Source: DATARH01 sp050246595 (GTDB lineage Bacteria > Pseudomonadota > Alphaproteobacteria > ATCC43930 > CGMCC-115725). From it: 64,000 nucleotides of DNA. The first letter of the stretch is position 1. Each line of letters opens with the position of its first letter. The stretch covers positions 1-64,000 of the forward strand of contig JBFWVT010000023.1 in the NCBI GenBank assembly GCA_050246595.1, given 5' to 3'. The notes under the pieces are model-generated. The model searched no databases and was not told where the DNA came from. It worked only from the letters and a program-made list of their open reading frames with translations. Shown in pieces: positions 52,692 through 61,063 of this stretch. Both the position numbers and the translations under genes were made by a program.

Positions 52692-53363
52692 CCGGCGGGA
52701 CGCCCATTCCGGGAAAATGGCTTTGTTCCCGCCGGTTGCGGGGACCGGATAAAGAGAGATCGGACGCCCCCGTCGCCGCATCCGGCGATGTTCGTGTCCG
52801 ATCGTCCCGTCTCCCGACCGTTCGAAGACCGAGCCGGGGATGACGCGGCGGTGCGGGCGACAGACGCGTTCCCGGGGTGTCGCGCGGTTCTTGTGCCAAG
52901 CGGCCGAGAGCACGACCCATCCGTTTGTGACTGTCGACAGTACGCAGCCGCCGATTATACGAAACGGGGAGATACCGGACTGCCCCGGATTTTCGGAATC
53001 CGCGGAAGCGTTCGGGCGAAAGGCTCGCCAAGCGGATCGCAATCCAATCGGCGAAGTCAAACCGCGCAGTTCAGAATTCAACCGGTATTGACCTCCGTCC
53101 GTGAGAGCAGACGGGGCGATCGGTCCGTCTATCAACTTGTCGTTGGAACAAAGACAGGCAGGGCGGGCGCTGTCGGGAGGCGGCTCGGGGCACTGATCTT
53201 TGCCGCCGATCTTTAATTTCGGGCGCGCTCATTCTTTATTAACGACCGTCGTCGATAATCGCGCCATCTCAACCTGCAACCGGAACCGGCGGGAGCGGCT
53301 GCCGTGCCGGTGCGCGTCGAGGCGCGCCCGTTCGCCCGCTCCTTCCGGCTGTAGTGACGCCGC
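52692..53363. other. Gene-free region upstream of the tad operon
   Basis: 672 bases with no reading frame I can support; I looked for a short Flp pilin gene (the ATAIEYGLI signature) on both strands and found none. A slightly AT-richer stretch around 53210-53270 (TCTTTAATTTC, TTCTTTATTAACG) is a plausible promoter zone for the pilus operon. Confidence 0.55.
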
Positions 53364-53873
53364 ATGATCTTGCAACACCTTGCCTTGAGTCTCTTTGCGG
53401 CGGTGATGGCCGTCGCCGCGTTCGAGGATTTCCGGCGGCTGACGATCCCGAACCTGCTGCCGCTTGTGCTGTGCGCGGCGTGGCCGCTGCATGTCGCGGC
53501 GGCCCCCAGTCTCGCCGGCGCGCTCGCCGCGGTCGGCGTTGCGCTCGCGGTGTTTCTCGGCGGCGCGGTCCTGTTTGCGCGCGGCTGGCTCGGCGGCGGC
53601 GATGTCAAGCTGCTCGCCGCCGCGACCCTGTGGGCCGGCGCGCCGCGCGCACTCGGGCTGCTGGTCGCGACCGCGCTCCTCGGCGGCGTGCTGGCGCTGA
53701 TCCTGCTGCACCCGATCGTCGGCCGGATCGCGGCGGCGGCGCGCTCGCGGCTCGCTCCCCTGGGCAATCCGCGAGGTTGTCCCGCAGCGCCTTTACCCGC
53801 GGTGCCGGTTCCCTATGGGGTCGCGATCGCGGGGGCCGGGCTGATCGTCGTCGTGTCGCCTCACTTGGGCTGA
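53364..53873 (+). CDS. cpaA: Prepilin peptidase CpaA (A24 family)
   Basis: Membrane aspartic peptidase that removes the leader of Flp-type prepilins. 169 residues, mainly hydrophobic helices. The two catalytic aspartates are in FEDFRRLTIPN (D22) and GGGDVKLLAA (D80). It lacks the N-terminal methyltransferase domain, as in Tad-type enzymes. First gene of the tad operon; cpaB follows after 7 nt. Confidence 0.9.
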   Translation: MILQHLALSLFAAVMAVAAFEDFRRLTIPNLLPLVLCAAWPLHVAAAPSLAGALAAVGVALAVFLGGAVLFARGWLGGGDVKLLAAATLWAGAPRALGLLVATALLGGVLALILLHPIVGRIAAAARSRLAPLGNPRGCPAAPLPAVPVPYGVAIAGAGLIVVVSPHLG

Positions 53874-53880
53874 AACGGAC

Positions 53881-54882
53881 ATGCGCGCCCGCACCCTCCT
53901 GCTGCTGACCCTTGCGCTCCTGCTCGCCGGCGGCACGGCGTGGCTCACCCGCGAATGGCTTGCCGCGCAGCGCTTTGCCGGGCTGTCCCAATCCGCCCCG
54001 ACAATGGCGTCGAAACCGGCCCGCTCGGTCCTGATCGCCCGCGCCGGGCTGAAGCGCGGCCAGATCCTGCGCCCGGAGGACCTGATCTGGCAGGTCTGGC
54101 CCGACGGCGCGCTGGACCAGAACTATATCGAGCTGGGCGGGCCGCGCAGCCCCGATGCGTTCGCCGGCTGGGTCGTCCGCAACCCGATCGCCGCCGGCGA
54201 GCCGATCACCGAGGAAAAGATCGTTGCGCCGGGCGACCGCGGGTTTCTGGCGGCGGTGCTGACCCCCGGGATGCGGGCGATCTCGGTGCCGGTGACGGTC
54301 ACTTCCGGGATTTCCGGCTTTATCTTCCCCGGCGACCGGGTCGATCTGGTGCTCAGCTATCCGGTGCCCTCGCCAGCCGGATCGCAGCCCGACGGGGCCG
54401 GCAATCACGCGCACAAGGCGTCGCAGACCGTGCTGCGCGACGTGCGCGTGATCGGGATCGATCAGCGGCTCGACGGCAAACCCGGCGAGGCCGTCGTGGC
54501 GCATACCGCGACAATGGAGGTCACCCCGAAACAGGGCGAGATCATCGCGCTGGCCGGCGAACTCGGCAAAATGTCGCTGACGCTGCGCAGTCTCGTGCCG
54601 GCGCCCGAGGCGGAGGACGAGACCGGGGAACAGCCGCCCGATTCGCCGCTGGCCGGAGCGGCGAGCGTCACGCTGGACAGCGATCTCAGCCCGCTCCTGC
54701 CGCGTCTCCCGATTGCGCGGCCGGCTCCGGGCATGGATTTCGGCGGACCCGTCGAGGAAAACCGCGACATCGCCGAGAAAACCCGAGAACCCCCCGCTCC
54801 CGGACCGGTGACGATCTTGCGCGGCAAGCCGAACAAAACGGAAGCTGTCGGCGCAACCGGACCTGCGGAAAAGGGGTCGTGA
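53881..54882 (+). CDS. cpaB: Flp pilus assembly protein CpaB (RcpC)
   Basis: 333 residues; a signal anchor (LLLLTLALLLAGGTAWL) precedes an SAF domain-like region (ARAGLKRGQILRPEDLIWQVWPD, GWVVRNPIAAGEPITEEKI) and VTVTSGISGFIFPGDRVDLVLSY, the typical CpaB core. It supports secretin assembly in the periplasm. The C-terminal 80 residues are acidic and proline-rich. Its TGA overlaps the cpaC ATG. Confidence 0.92.
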   Translation: MRARTLLLLTLALLLAGGTAWLTREWLAAQRFAGLSQSAPTMASKPARSVLIARAGLKRGQILRPEDLIWQVWPDGALDQNYIELGGPRSPDAFAGWVVRNPIAAGEPITEEKIVAPGDRGFLAAVLTPGMRAISVPVTVTSGISGFIFPGDRVDLVLSYPVPSPAGSQPDGAGNHAHKASQTVLRDVRVIGIDQRLDGKPGEAVVAHTATMEVTPKQGEIIALAGELGKMSLTLRSLVPAPEAEDETGEQPPDSPLAGAASVTLDSDLSPLLPRLPIARPAPGMDFGGPVEENRDIAEKTREPPAPGPVTILRGKPNKTEAVGATGPAEKGS

Positions 54883-56411
54883 TGCGCAACCTTCTGGCGA
54901 TTATCGCCGCAATCTGCGGCGCAGGGTGGAGCGCGGCGATGGCCGATGAACCGTTGCGGGTCGGCCCGCCGGGAGGCGCGGTCACCGGAGTTCCGCCGCG
55001 TGCCGACATCCCGGCACCGGTGCGGCCGGTCGATGTTCCGGCGGCCGGCGCGCAGCTGGTCCCGCCGACCGGCTCGCCGATCGTTCTCGAAGCCGGAAAG
55101 GGCACGCTGATCCGCCTGTCGCGCGCGGCGAGCACGGTGTTTATCGCCAATCCGGATGTCGCCGACGTGCAGGTGAAGTCGCCCTCGCTGATCTATCTGA
55201 CCGCCAAGGCGCCGGGTCAGACCGCGCTCTATGCCGTGGACGCCGAGGACCGTGTGCTGCTGAACGCGCCGGTGCGCGTCGAGCACGATCTGTCGCGGCT
55301 GCGGCAATCGATCCACGCGCTGGCGCCGGGTCAGAATGTCACGGTCAGCTCGGTCGACAACGCGCTCGTCCTGGGCGGCACCGTCGCGAGCGCCGGCGAG
55401 GCGGCGACGGTCGGCCGCCTTGCCAATCTGATTGCGCGCGAGACCAAGGGAGATGTCTCGAACCGGATGGTAGTTGCGACGCCGAACCAGGTGAACATTC
55501 GGGTCAAGGTCGCCGAGGTGGACCGCGAGGTGTTGAAGGCGATCGGGGTCAATTGGCGCACAGTATTCAGACAGATTAGAGGAGAGGATGTTGGGCAGAC
55601 GTTATTCACAAACCCGATGACGGGTCTCCCGAACGCTTTCGGAACTCTAATAGACAATCCGGTAACCGATAATCTGATCAGGGACCAAAACCAGATCGCC
55701 TTCGCGTTTGGCGGGGGCAATACCCGAACTCAGGTCTTGCTCGATGCGCTTGCACAGGAAAACTTGCTGGTCACGCTGGCCGAGCCGAACCTGACCGCGA
55801 CCAATGGACAGCCGGCCGCCTTTCTGGCCGGTGGCGAATTCCCGGTCCCGGTCGCCACGACGACGGCAGGCGGTTTTTTAATTCCCACCATCGAGTTCAA
55901 GACGTTCGGCGTTGCGCTCGACGTCACTCCGACGATTATCGACGCGGAGCATCTGGTCCTGAAAATCCGCACCGGAGTCAGCGAACTGACCAATACCGGC
56001 GCGGTTGTCCTGAACGATACTTCGATCCCAGGGCTGACCACGCGTCGCGCCGAAACGACGGTTGAACTCGGCAGTGGGCAGAGCTTTGTCCTCGGCGGTC
56101 TGCTGCAAAACGCTGTGACGCAGAACATCTCAAAAATCCCGTGGCTCGGCGATATTCCGATCCTGGGACAATTGTTTCGCTCCGAGCGGTTCCGGCGCCG
56201 CGAGACCGAACTGGTCATCATCGTTACACCTTATCTCGTAAAGCCGGCGAACCAGATGCTCGCTACGCCGGTGGACGGGTTCCGTGCTCCGCACGACGCG
56301 CAACGTGTCGCGACAGGCAGCGTCTACCGTCAGGGTCTGCCCGCGCCCTCCGGTGTCGTCGCCGCGCCGGGTTCGGCCCCGGTCGGCCCGATCGGGTTCC
56401 GGCTGGATTAG
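54882..56411 (+). CDS. cpaC: Secretin CpaC (RcpA) of the Tad pilus
   Basis: Outer-membrane secretin channel for Flp pili, 509 residues with a signal peptide. A BON-like/N-domain region (GKGTLIRLSRAASTVFIANPDVADVQVKSP) is followed by the secretin core, TLAEPNLTATNGQPAAFLAGGEFPVPV, then the late RRAETTVELGSGQSFVLGGLLQN and IPWLGDIPILGQLFRSERFRRRETELVIIVTPYLV. A segment around 55561-55680 (residues about 227-266) has unusually low GC and rare codons. Confidence 0.94.
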   Translation: MRNLLAIIAAICGAGWSAAMADEPLRVGPPGGAVTGVPPRADIPAPVRPVDVPAAGAQLVPPTGSPIVLEAGKGTLIRLSRAASTVFIANPDVADVQVKSPSLIYLTAKAPGQTALYAVDAEDRVLLNAPVRVEHDLSRLRQSIHALAPGQNVTVSSVDNALVLGGTVASAGEAATVGRLANLIARETKGDVSNRMVVATPNQVNIRVKVAEVDREVLKAIGVNWRTVFRQIRGEDVGQTLFTNPMTGLPNAFGTLIDNPVTDNLIRDQNQIAFAFGGGNTRTQVLLDALAQENLLVTLAEPNLTATNGQPAAFLAGGEFPVPVATTTAGGFLIPTIEFKTFGVALDVTPTIIDAEHLVLKIRTGVSELTNTGAVVLNDTSIPGLTTRRAETTVELGSGQSFVLGGLLQNAVTQNISKIPWLGDIPILGQLFRSERFRRRETELVIIVTPYLVKPANQMLATPVDGFRAPHDAQRVATGSVYRQGLPAPSGVVAAPGSAPVGPIGFRLD

Positions 56412-56421
56412 GAGACGCGCG

Positions 56422-57147
56422 ATGACCCGCCGTGTTCGCGCCCTCGCCGTCGCTGCCATCCTGCCATTGAGCGCCTTGGGATTGTCAGGCTGCGTTCCCC
56501 CGCCGGCCGATTACACCGAAAGCGAATGGCCGAAAAATCTGCGTCTCGACCCCGCGCCGGCGCAGCTCGCTCTCGGCTTCGCGTCGGGTTCGAGCCGCAT
56601 GCGTCCGGGCGATCTGGCGCGGCTGCGCGCGAGTGCGGGGGGCGGCGGTCTCGTGCTGTCCGACCGGGTCGTCGTCGCCGTCGCGGGGCCGCCGGAGCTG
56701 GCCTCGGCACGGTTCGAGGCGGTCGCCGCGGCGCTGCTGCCCTACGGCATCGTCCCGAGCCGGGTCTCGCTCGCCGCCTCACCGCCGGACGCGGCCGTGA
56801 TCCGGCGCGAGCGATACATGGTCACGCTGCCACCCTGCCCGGATTGGAGCAAACCGGCCGCCGGCGCCGGCGATTTCACCAACACCGCCTCCAGCAATTT
56901 CGGATGCGCCGCCGCGGTCAATCTCGGCTTGATGATCGCGCAGCCGGCCGATCTGGTCGAACCGCGTCAGGTCGGCATGACCGATGCGCGCCCCGCCGTC
57001 GATGCCGTGAACAACTACCGACTCGGCAAAGTCCAGTTGCCGCCGCCCGCAAATATCGGACCGATTGCCGTCCCAGCGATCCAAGCTCCGCCCGCGCCGC
57101 CGCCGGCCGGTGCTGCCGGAGCGGGAGGGTCCGGGGCGCAGCCATGA
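56422..57147 (+). CDS. cpaD: Tad pilus lipoprotein CpaD
   Basis: 241 residues. Lipoprotein signal ending LGLSGC with Cys24, then DYTESEWPKNLRL, a periplasmic domain with SSNFGCAAAVNLGLMIAQPADLVEPR, the conserved CpaD pattern, and a Pro/Ala-rich tail. Thought to stabilise the secretin. Overlaps cpaE by 4 nt. Confidence 0.9.
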   Translation: MTRRVRALAVAAILPLSALGLSGCVPPPADYTESEWPKNLRLDPAPAQLALGFASGSSRMRPGDLARLRASAGGGGLVLSDRVVVAVAGPPELASARFEAVAAALLPYGIVPSRVSLAASPPDAAVIRRERYMVTLPPCPDWSKPAAGAGDFTNTASSNFGCAAAVNLGLMIAQPADLVEPRQVGMTDARPAVDAVNNYRLGKVQLPPPANIGPIAVPAIQAPPAPPPAGAAGAGGSGAQP

Positions 57148-58370
57148 CGGACGCAACGGTCGCAACCGAGCCGGATGCCGCGATCCGGCCCGATCGCGCC
57201 GGGATCATCGCGGTCGTGCCGGATCATCAGACGCTCGACCGCGTCCGCGGCATGCTCCAGGACCTGCGGATCGGCGACGAATTGCAGCTCGACGCGACAT
57301 TCGACGCGGCGCTTCGCCGAATGCGCGAGGGTGCCGCGCCGCGCGTCCTGCTGCTCGATCTGTCGGATTCGCCGACGCCGTTTGTCGTGCTCGGCAACGC
57401 GCGAAAGATCGGGGGCGATGCACTGAAAATTGTGGCGCTGGGAACGGTCAACGATGTCGGTCTGTACCGCGATCTGATCGCCGCCGGCGCCTCCGACTAT
57501 CTCGTCAAACCGGTCGGCCGCGAGGCGTTCGCTGCTTCTCTCAAACGCGGCGGCGCGACCGGATCGGCGGGCGGCTGGCTTGGCCAGGTCGTCGCCTTTG
57601 TCGGCAGCCGCGGCGGGGTCGGGACGACGACGACAGCGGTCGCCTGCGCCTGGCTGCTGGCCGAGCAGCACGATGCGCCGACGGTGCTGCTCGATCTCAA
57701 TCTGCATTTCGGCTCGGTCGCGCTGAAGCTCGATATCGAACCGGGCAGCGGGTTGTGCGAGGCGCTGGAGCAGCCCTCGCGCATCGATGCGCTGTTTGTC
57801 GATCGCGCCACGGTAAAGATCACCGATCGGCTGCGGGTCCTCGCGGCTGAAGCGCCGGTTGACGAGACGCTGATCGTCGATGCCGGCGCGCTCGACGCGC
57901 TGCTTTACGAGCTGCACCGCAAGTTCGCCTGGGTTGTCGTCGATCTGCCGCGTTGGGTGACACCGGCGCATCGGATCGTTCTCGGCGTCACCAACCGTGT
58001 CGCCATCCTCTGCGAGCGCAGTCTGGACGGGTTGCGCGATACGATCCGGCTGCAAGCTTTTCTGCGCGAGTATGCGCCGCAATCCCAGGTGATGCTGATC
58101 GACTCGGGTGCTGCCGCCGAGCGCGCCGGGATCGGCAGGAGCGAGTTCGAAAAGGCGGTCGGCAAGAAGTTCGACGTTACGCTGTCGCACGATGTGAAAG
58201 CCGCCGCCGCCGCGGCGAATGCCGGCCAGCCCGTTCCGGTCGCAGTGCCGCGCAGCTCGCTCGCGCGCGACACCGGACGGCTCGCCGCTTCGCTCCACGG
58301 CAGCGGAGCGCGGCAGAAGCGCAAAATCTTCGGCATGACAATTCCGTATTACAGGCACGCGACACCATGA
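57144..58370 (+). CDS. cpaE: Tad pilus ATPase-like localisation protein CpaE (TadZ)
   Basis: 408 residues. An N-terminal receiver-like domain (DELQLDATFDAALRRM to about 135, with LLLDLS near 72) is followed by a MinD/ParA-like domain. The phosphate loop at residues 157-164 reads GGVGTTTT, lacking the Lys of a full Walker A, as known for TadZ/CpaE. It positions the pilus machinery at a pole in Caulobacter. Overlaps both cpaD and cpaF start/stop by 4 nt. Confidence 0.92.
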   Translation: MTDATVATEPDAAIRPDRAGIIAVVPDHQTLDRVRGMLQDLRIGDELQLDATFDAALRRMREGAAPRVLLLDLSDSPTPFVVLGNARKIGGDALKIVALGTVNDVGLYRDLIAAGASDYLVKPVGREAFAASLKRGGATGSAGGWLGQVVAFVGSRGGVGTTTTAVACAWLLAEQHDAPTVLLDLNLHFGSVALKLDIEPGSGLCEALEQPSRIDALFVDRATVKITDRLRVLAAEAPVDETLIVDAGALDALLYELHRKFAWVVVDLPRWVTPAHRIVLGVTNRVAILCERSLDGLRDTIRLQAFLREYAPQSQVMLIDSGAAAERAGIGRSEFEKAVGKKFDVTLSHDVKAAAAAANAGQPVPVAVPRSSLARDTGRLAASLHGSGARQKRKIFGMTIPYYRHATP

Positions 58371-60046
58371 TTGCGAAGTTCGGAAGAGCGCGGTCGGAAG
58401 GCGGGCTGGATGCGCGCATCGCCGAACTCTCGGGCCGTGTCGCGAAATCCGAGCCGCGCGGCGAAGACCGGCAGGCGCGGCCGCCGAAGCCTCCCGCCGC
58501 GCCCGATCCGGCGGCGGCGCAAGCGGCCGCAATCCTGTCGAGCAAGGACGGGCTGGCGCGCGCCCGCGACGAACTGACCGCGCACCTCGAGGCGGAAATC
58601 CGCCCGCAACGGCGGGCATTGCTGAGCCGCGCCGAACTGGCGAACATGGTCGAGGCAACGGTGCAGGCCTACTGGGTGCGGCACGGCATCAATGCCGGCG
58701 CGCGGGCGCGCCGCGATCTCGTCGCCGAGATCATCCAGCGCCTCGCGACCACGGGCGAGGGCGAAGGGGAAACGCGGCGGACCGTCCATAGAGCCGCCGT
58801 CGAGGCAGCCAAGGCGCAGATCCAGCCGCTGATCCTCGAACACATGGATGTCGCCGCGGCGGCCGAGATGCCGCGGCCGGCTTTCGAGGCGCAGCTGGCC
58901 GGCTGGGTCCAGGAACTGCTCGCCGAGACCAAGATCCAGCTGAATTTTGTCGAGCAGCGCGAACTGGTCGACGCGCTGGTCGCCGACATGCTCGGCCTCG
59001 GACCGCTCGAACCGCTGCTCGCCGACGAGAGCATCAGCGACATCATGGTCAACGGCCCGAAGCAGGTCTATGTCGAACGCCGCGGCAAGCTCGAACTGAC
59101 CGATATCGCCTTCCGCGACGATCAGCACCTGATGAATATCTGCAACAAGATCGTGACCCGGGTCGGCCGCCGCATCGACGAGTCGGTGCCGCTGGTCGAT
59201 GCGCGCCTGCCGGACGGCAGCCGCGTCAACATCATCATCCCGCCGCTGGCGATCGACGGCGCATCGATCTCGATCCGCAAATTCTCGAAAAAATCGATCA
59301 CGCTCGACACGATGGCGGCAAACGGCAGCATCTCGCCGGCGATGGCGACGGTGCTGAAGATCGCGGCGCGTGTCCGGCTCAACATCCTGGTCTCGGGCGG
59401 CACCGGGTCGGGCAAGACGACGCTGTTGAACGCGCTGTCGCGGATGATCGACCGCGCCGAGCGGGTCGTGACGATCGAGGACGCCGCCGAGCTGCAATTG
59501 CAGCAACCGCATGTCGTCCGTCTCGAAACGCGCACCGCCAATCTCGAAGGCACCGGCGAGATCACGATGCGCGGTCTGTTGAAGAACGCGCTGCGCATGC
59601 GCCCGGACCGCATCATCATCGGCGAGTGCCGCGGCGAGGAGGCGCTCGACATGCTGCAGGCGATGAACACCGGCCATGACGGCTCGATGAGCACGATCCA
59701 CGCCAACAACCCGCGCGAGGCGCTGACCCGGCTCGAAAACATGATTGGGATGACCGGGATCAGCCTGCCGTCGAAGGCGATGCGGACGCAGATCGCCTCG
59801 GCGGTGCATCTGATCTGCCAGGTGAACCGCATGCGCGACGGTCAGCGCCGCGTCACGCAGATCACCGAAGTGGTCGGAATGGAAGGCGACATCATCACGA
59901 CACAGGATCTGTTCACCTACCAGTACGAGGGCGAAACTGCCGAGGGAAGACTGCGCGGCACGTTCCAGTCAAGCGGCATAAGACCGGCGTTTCTGCCGCG
60001 GGCCCAGTATTACGGGCTCGACCGCGCCCTGCTCGAGGCGGTCTGA
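58367..60046 (+). CDS. cpaF: Tad pilus secretion ATPase CpaF (TadA)
   Basis: 559 residues. An N-terminal region of about 180 residues, basic then alpha-helical, precedes the GspE-family ATPase: ADMLGLGPLEPLLADESISDIMVNGP, Walker A SGGTGSGKTT (about 341-350), the Asp box VVTIEDAAELQLQQPHVVRLETR, Walker B RMRPDRIIIGECRGEEALDML, and the His box NTGHDGSMSTIHANNPREALTRLE. Powers pilus extension. The N-terminal region is longer than in many CpaF proteins. Confidence 0.95.
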   Translation: MIAKFGRARSEGGLDARIAELSGRVAKSEPRGEDRQARPPKPPAAPDPAAAQAAAILSSKDGLARARDELTAHLEAEIRPQRRALLSRAELANMVEATVQAYWVRHGINAGARARRDLVAEIIQRLATTGEGEGETRRTVHRAAVEAAKAQIQPLILEHMDVAAAAEMPRPAFEAQLAGWVQELLAETKIQLNFVEQRELVDALVADMLGLGPLEPLLADESISDIMVNGPKQVYVERRGKLELTDIAFRDDQHLMNICNKIVTRVGRRIDESVPLVDARLPDGSRVNIIIPPLAIDGASISIRKFSKKSITLDTMAANGSISPAMATVLKIAARVRLNILVSGGTGSGKTTLLNALSRMIDRAERVVTIEDAAELQLQQPHVVRLETRTANLEGTGEITMRGLLKNALRMRPDRIIIGECRGEEALDMLQAMNTGHDGSMSTIHANNPREALTRLENMIGMTGISLPSKAMRTQIASAVHLICQVNRMRDGQRRVTQITEVVGMEGDIITTQDLFTYQYEGETAEGRLRGTFQSSGIRPAFLPRAQYYGLDRALLEAV

Positions 60047-60048
60047 TC

Positions 60049-61047
60049 GTGTCCGTCTTGCTCGACGATCCGGTCGGCCGGATTTCGCTGCTCATCGGCG
60101 TGATGAGCGGCGTGACCGTGCTTCTGCTCGTCGCAGCCTTTACCGGCGGCACGCCGCGGCAGCTCCGGCGCCGCATCCTGCAAGTCTCGGCCAGAGGAGC
60201 ATCGCCCCGGCCGCACCTGCCGGCACCTCGCGGCGCCCGGCCGATCTCCCGCCGCCGTCCGTCGGGCCGCAGCGAGCGCCTGTTGCGTCTGCTGCCGCGC
60301 CGCGCGACCCTGGTGCAGCGGCTGGGGAAAACCGGCCGCAACATCACGCTCGCCCAATATATCGGCTGGACGATCGCCACGGTGCTCGCAGCGACCCTGT
60401 TGCTGGTCGTCGCCGCCCGCCTCGGTCTTCTCGCCAGCCTGCTGGCGGGGGCGGCGATCGGGCTGCTGGTGCCGCATTACATCGTCGGGCGCATGGGCCG
60501 TCAGCGCGTCGCGCGGTTTATCGCGCTGTTTCCGGAAGCCATCGACCTGATGGTGCGGGCGCTGCGCGCCGGTCTGCCAGTGACCGAGGCGATCATCAAT
60601 GCCGGCCAGGAAGTTGGTGACCCGGTCGGCACCGAGCTGCGCGGCATCGAGGCGGGCATGACGGTCGGGCGCGATCTCGACAGTCTGTTGTGGGACATCG
60701 CAAAGCGGATCACCGCGCCGGAGTTCCGTTTCTTTATCATCGCGCTGAGCGTGCAGCGCGAGACCGGCGGCAATCTGGCAGAAACGCTGAATAATCTCTC
60801 CGACGTGCTGCGCCGCCGGCGGGCGATGCGGGCCAAGGCGCGGGCGATGGCGGGCGAGGCGCGCGCCAGCACGGTTATCCTCGGGTCGCTGCCGGTTTTT
60901 GTCGCCGGCATCATGAGCCTGACCTCGCCGGCCTATGTCGCGCCGCTGGTCACCGATATGCGCGGGCTGTTGCTGGTGGGGCTGGCGGTCCTGATGCAGG
61001 TCACCGGCATCGCGATCATGGTCAAGATGGCGCGTTTCGAGATCTGA
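60049..61047 (+). CDS. tadB: Tad inner-membrane platform protein TadB
   Basis: 332 residues of the GspF-domain family: two N-terminal helices, GLLVPHYIVGRMGRQR, then cytoplasmic FPEAIDLMVRALRAGLPVTEAIINAGQEV and LSVQRETGGNLAETLNNLSDVLRRR, and a C-terminal helix pair. Starts with GTG at 60049, 2 nt after cpaF; no good ATG nearby. Confidence 0.92.
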   Translation: MSVLLDDPVGRISLLIGVMSGVTVLLLVAAFTGGTPRQLRRRILQVSARGASPRPHLPAPRGARPISRRRPSGRSERLLRLLPRRATLVQRLGKTGRNITLAQYIGWTIATVLAATLLLVVAARLGLLASLLAGAAIGLLVPHYIVGRMGRQRVARFIALFPEAIDLMVRALRAGLPVTEAIINAGQEVGDPVGTELRGIEAGMTVGRDLDSLLWDIAKRITAPEFRFFIIALSVQRETGGNLAETLNNLSDVLRRRRAMRAKARAMAGEARASTVILGSLPVFVAGIMSLTSPAYVAPLVTDMRGLLLVGLAVLMQVTGIAIMVKMARFEI

Positions 61048-61063
61048 GCGCGCACAGGCCGCG

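Noticed and set aside
52788..53216. 142-codon frame upstream of cpaA
   Set aside because: No recognisable domain, irregular composition and no ribosome-binding site; treated as non-coding.
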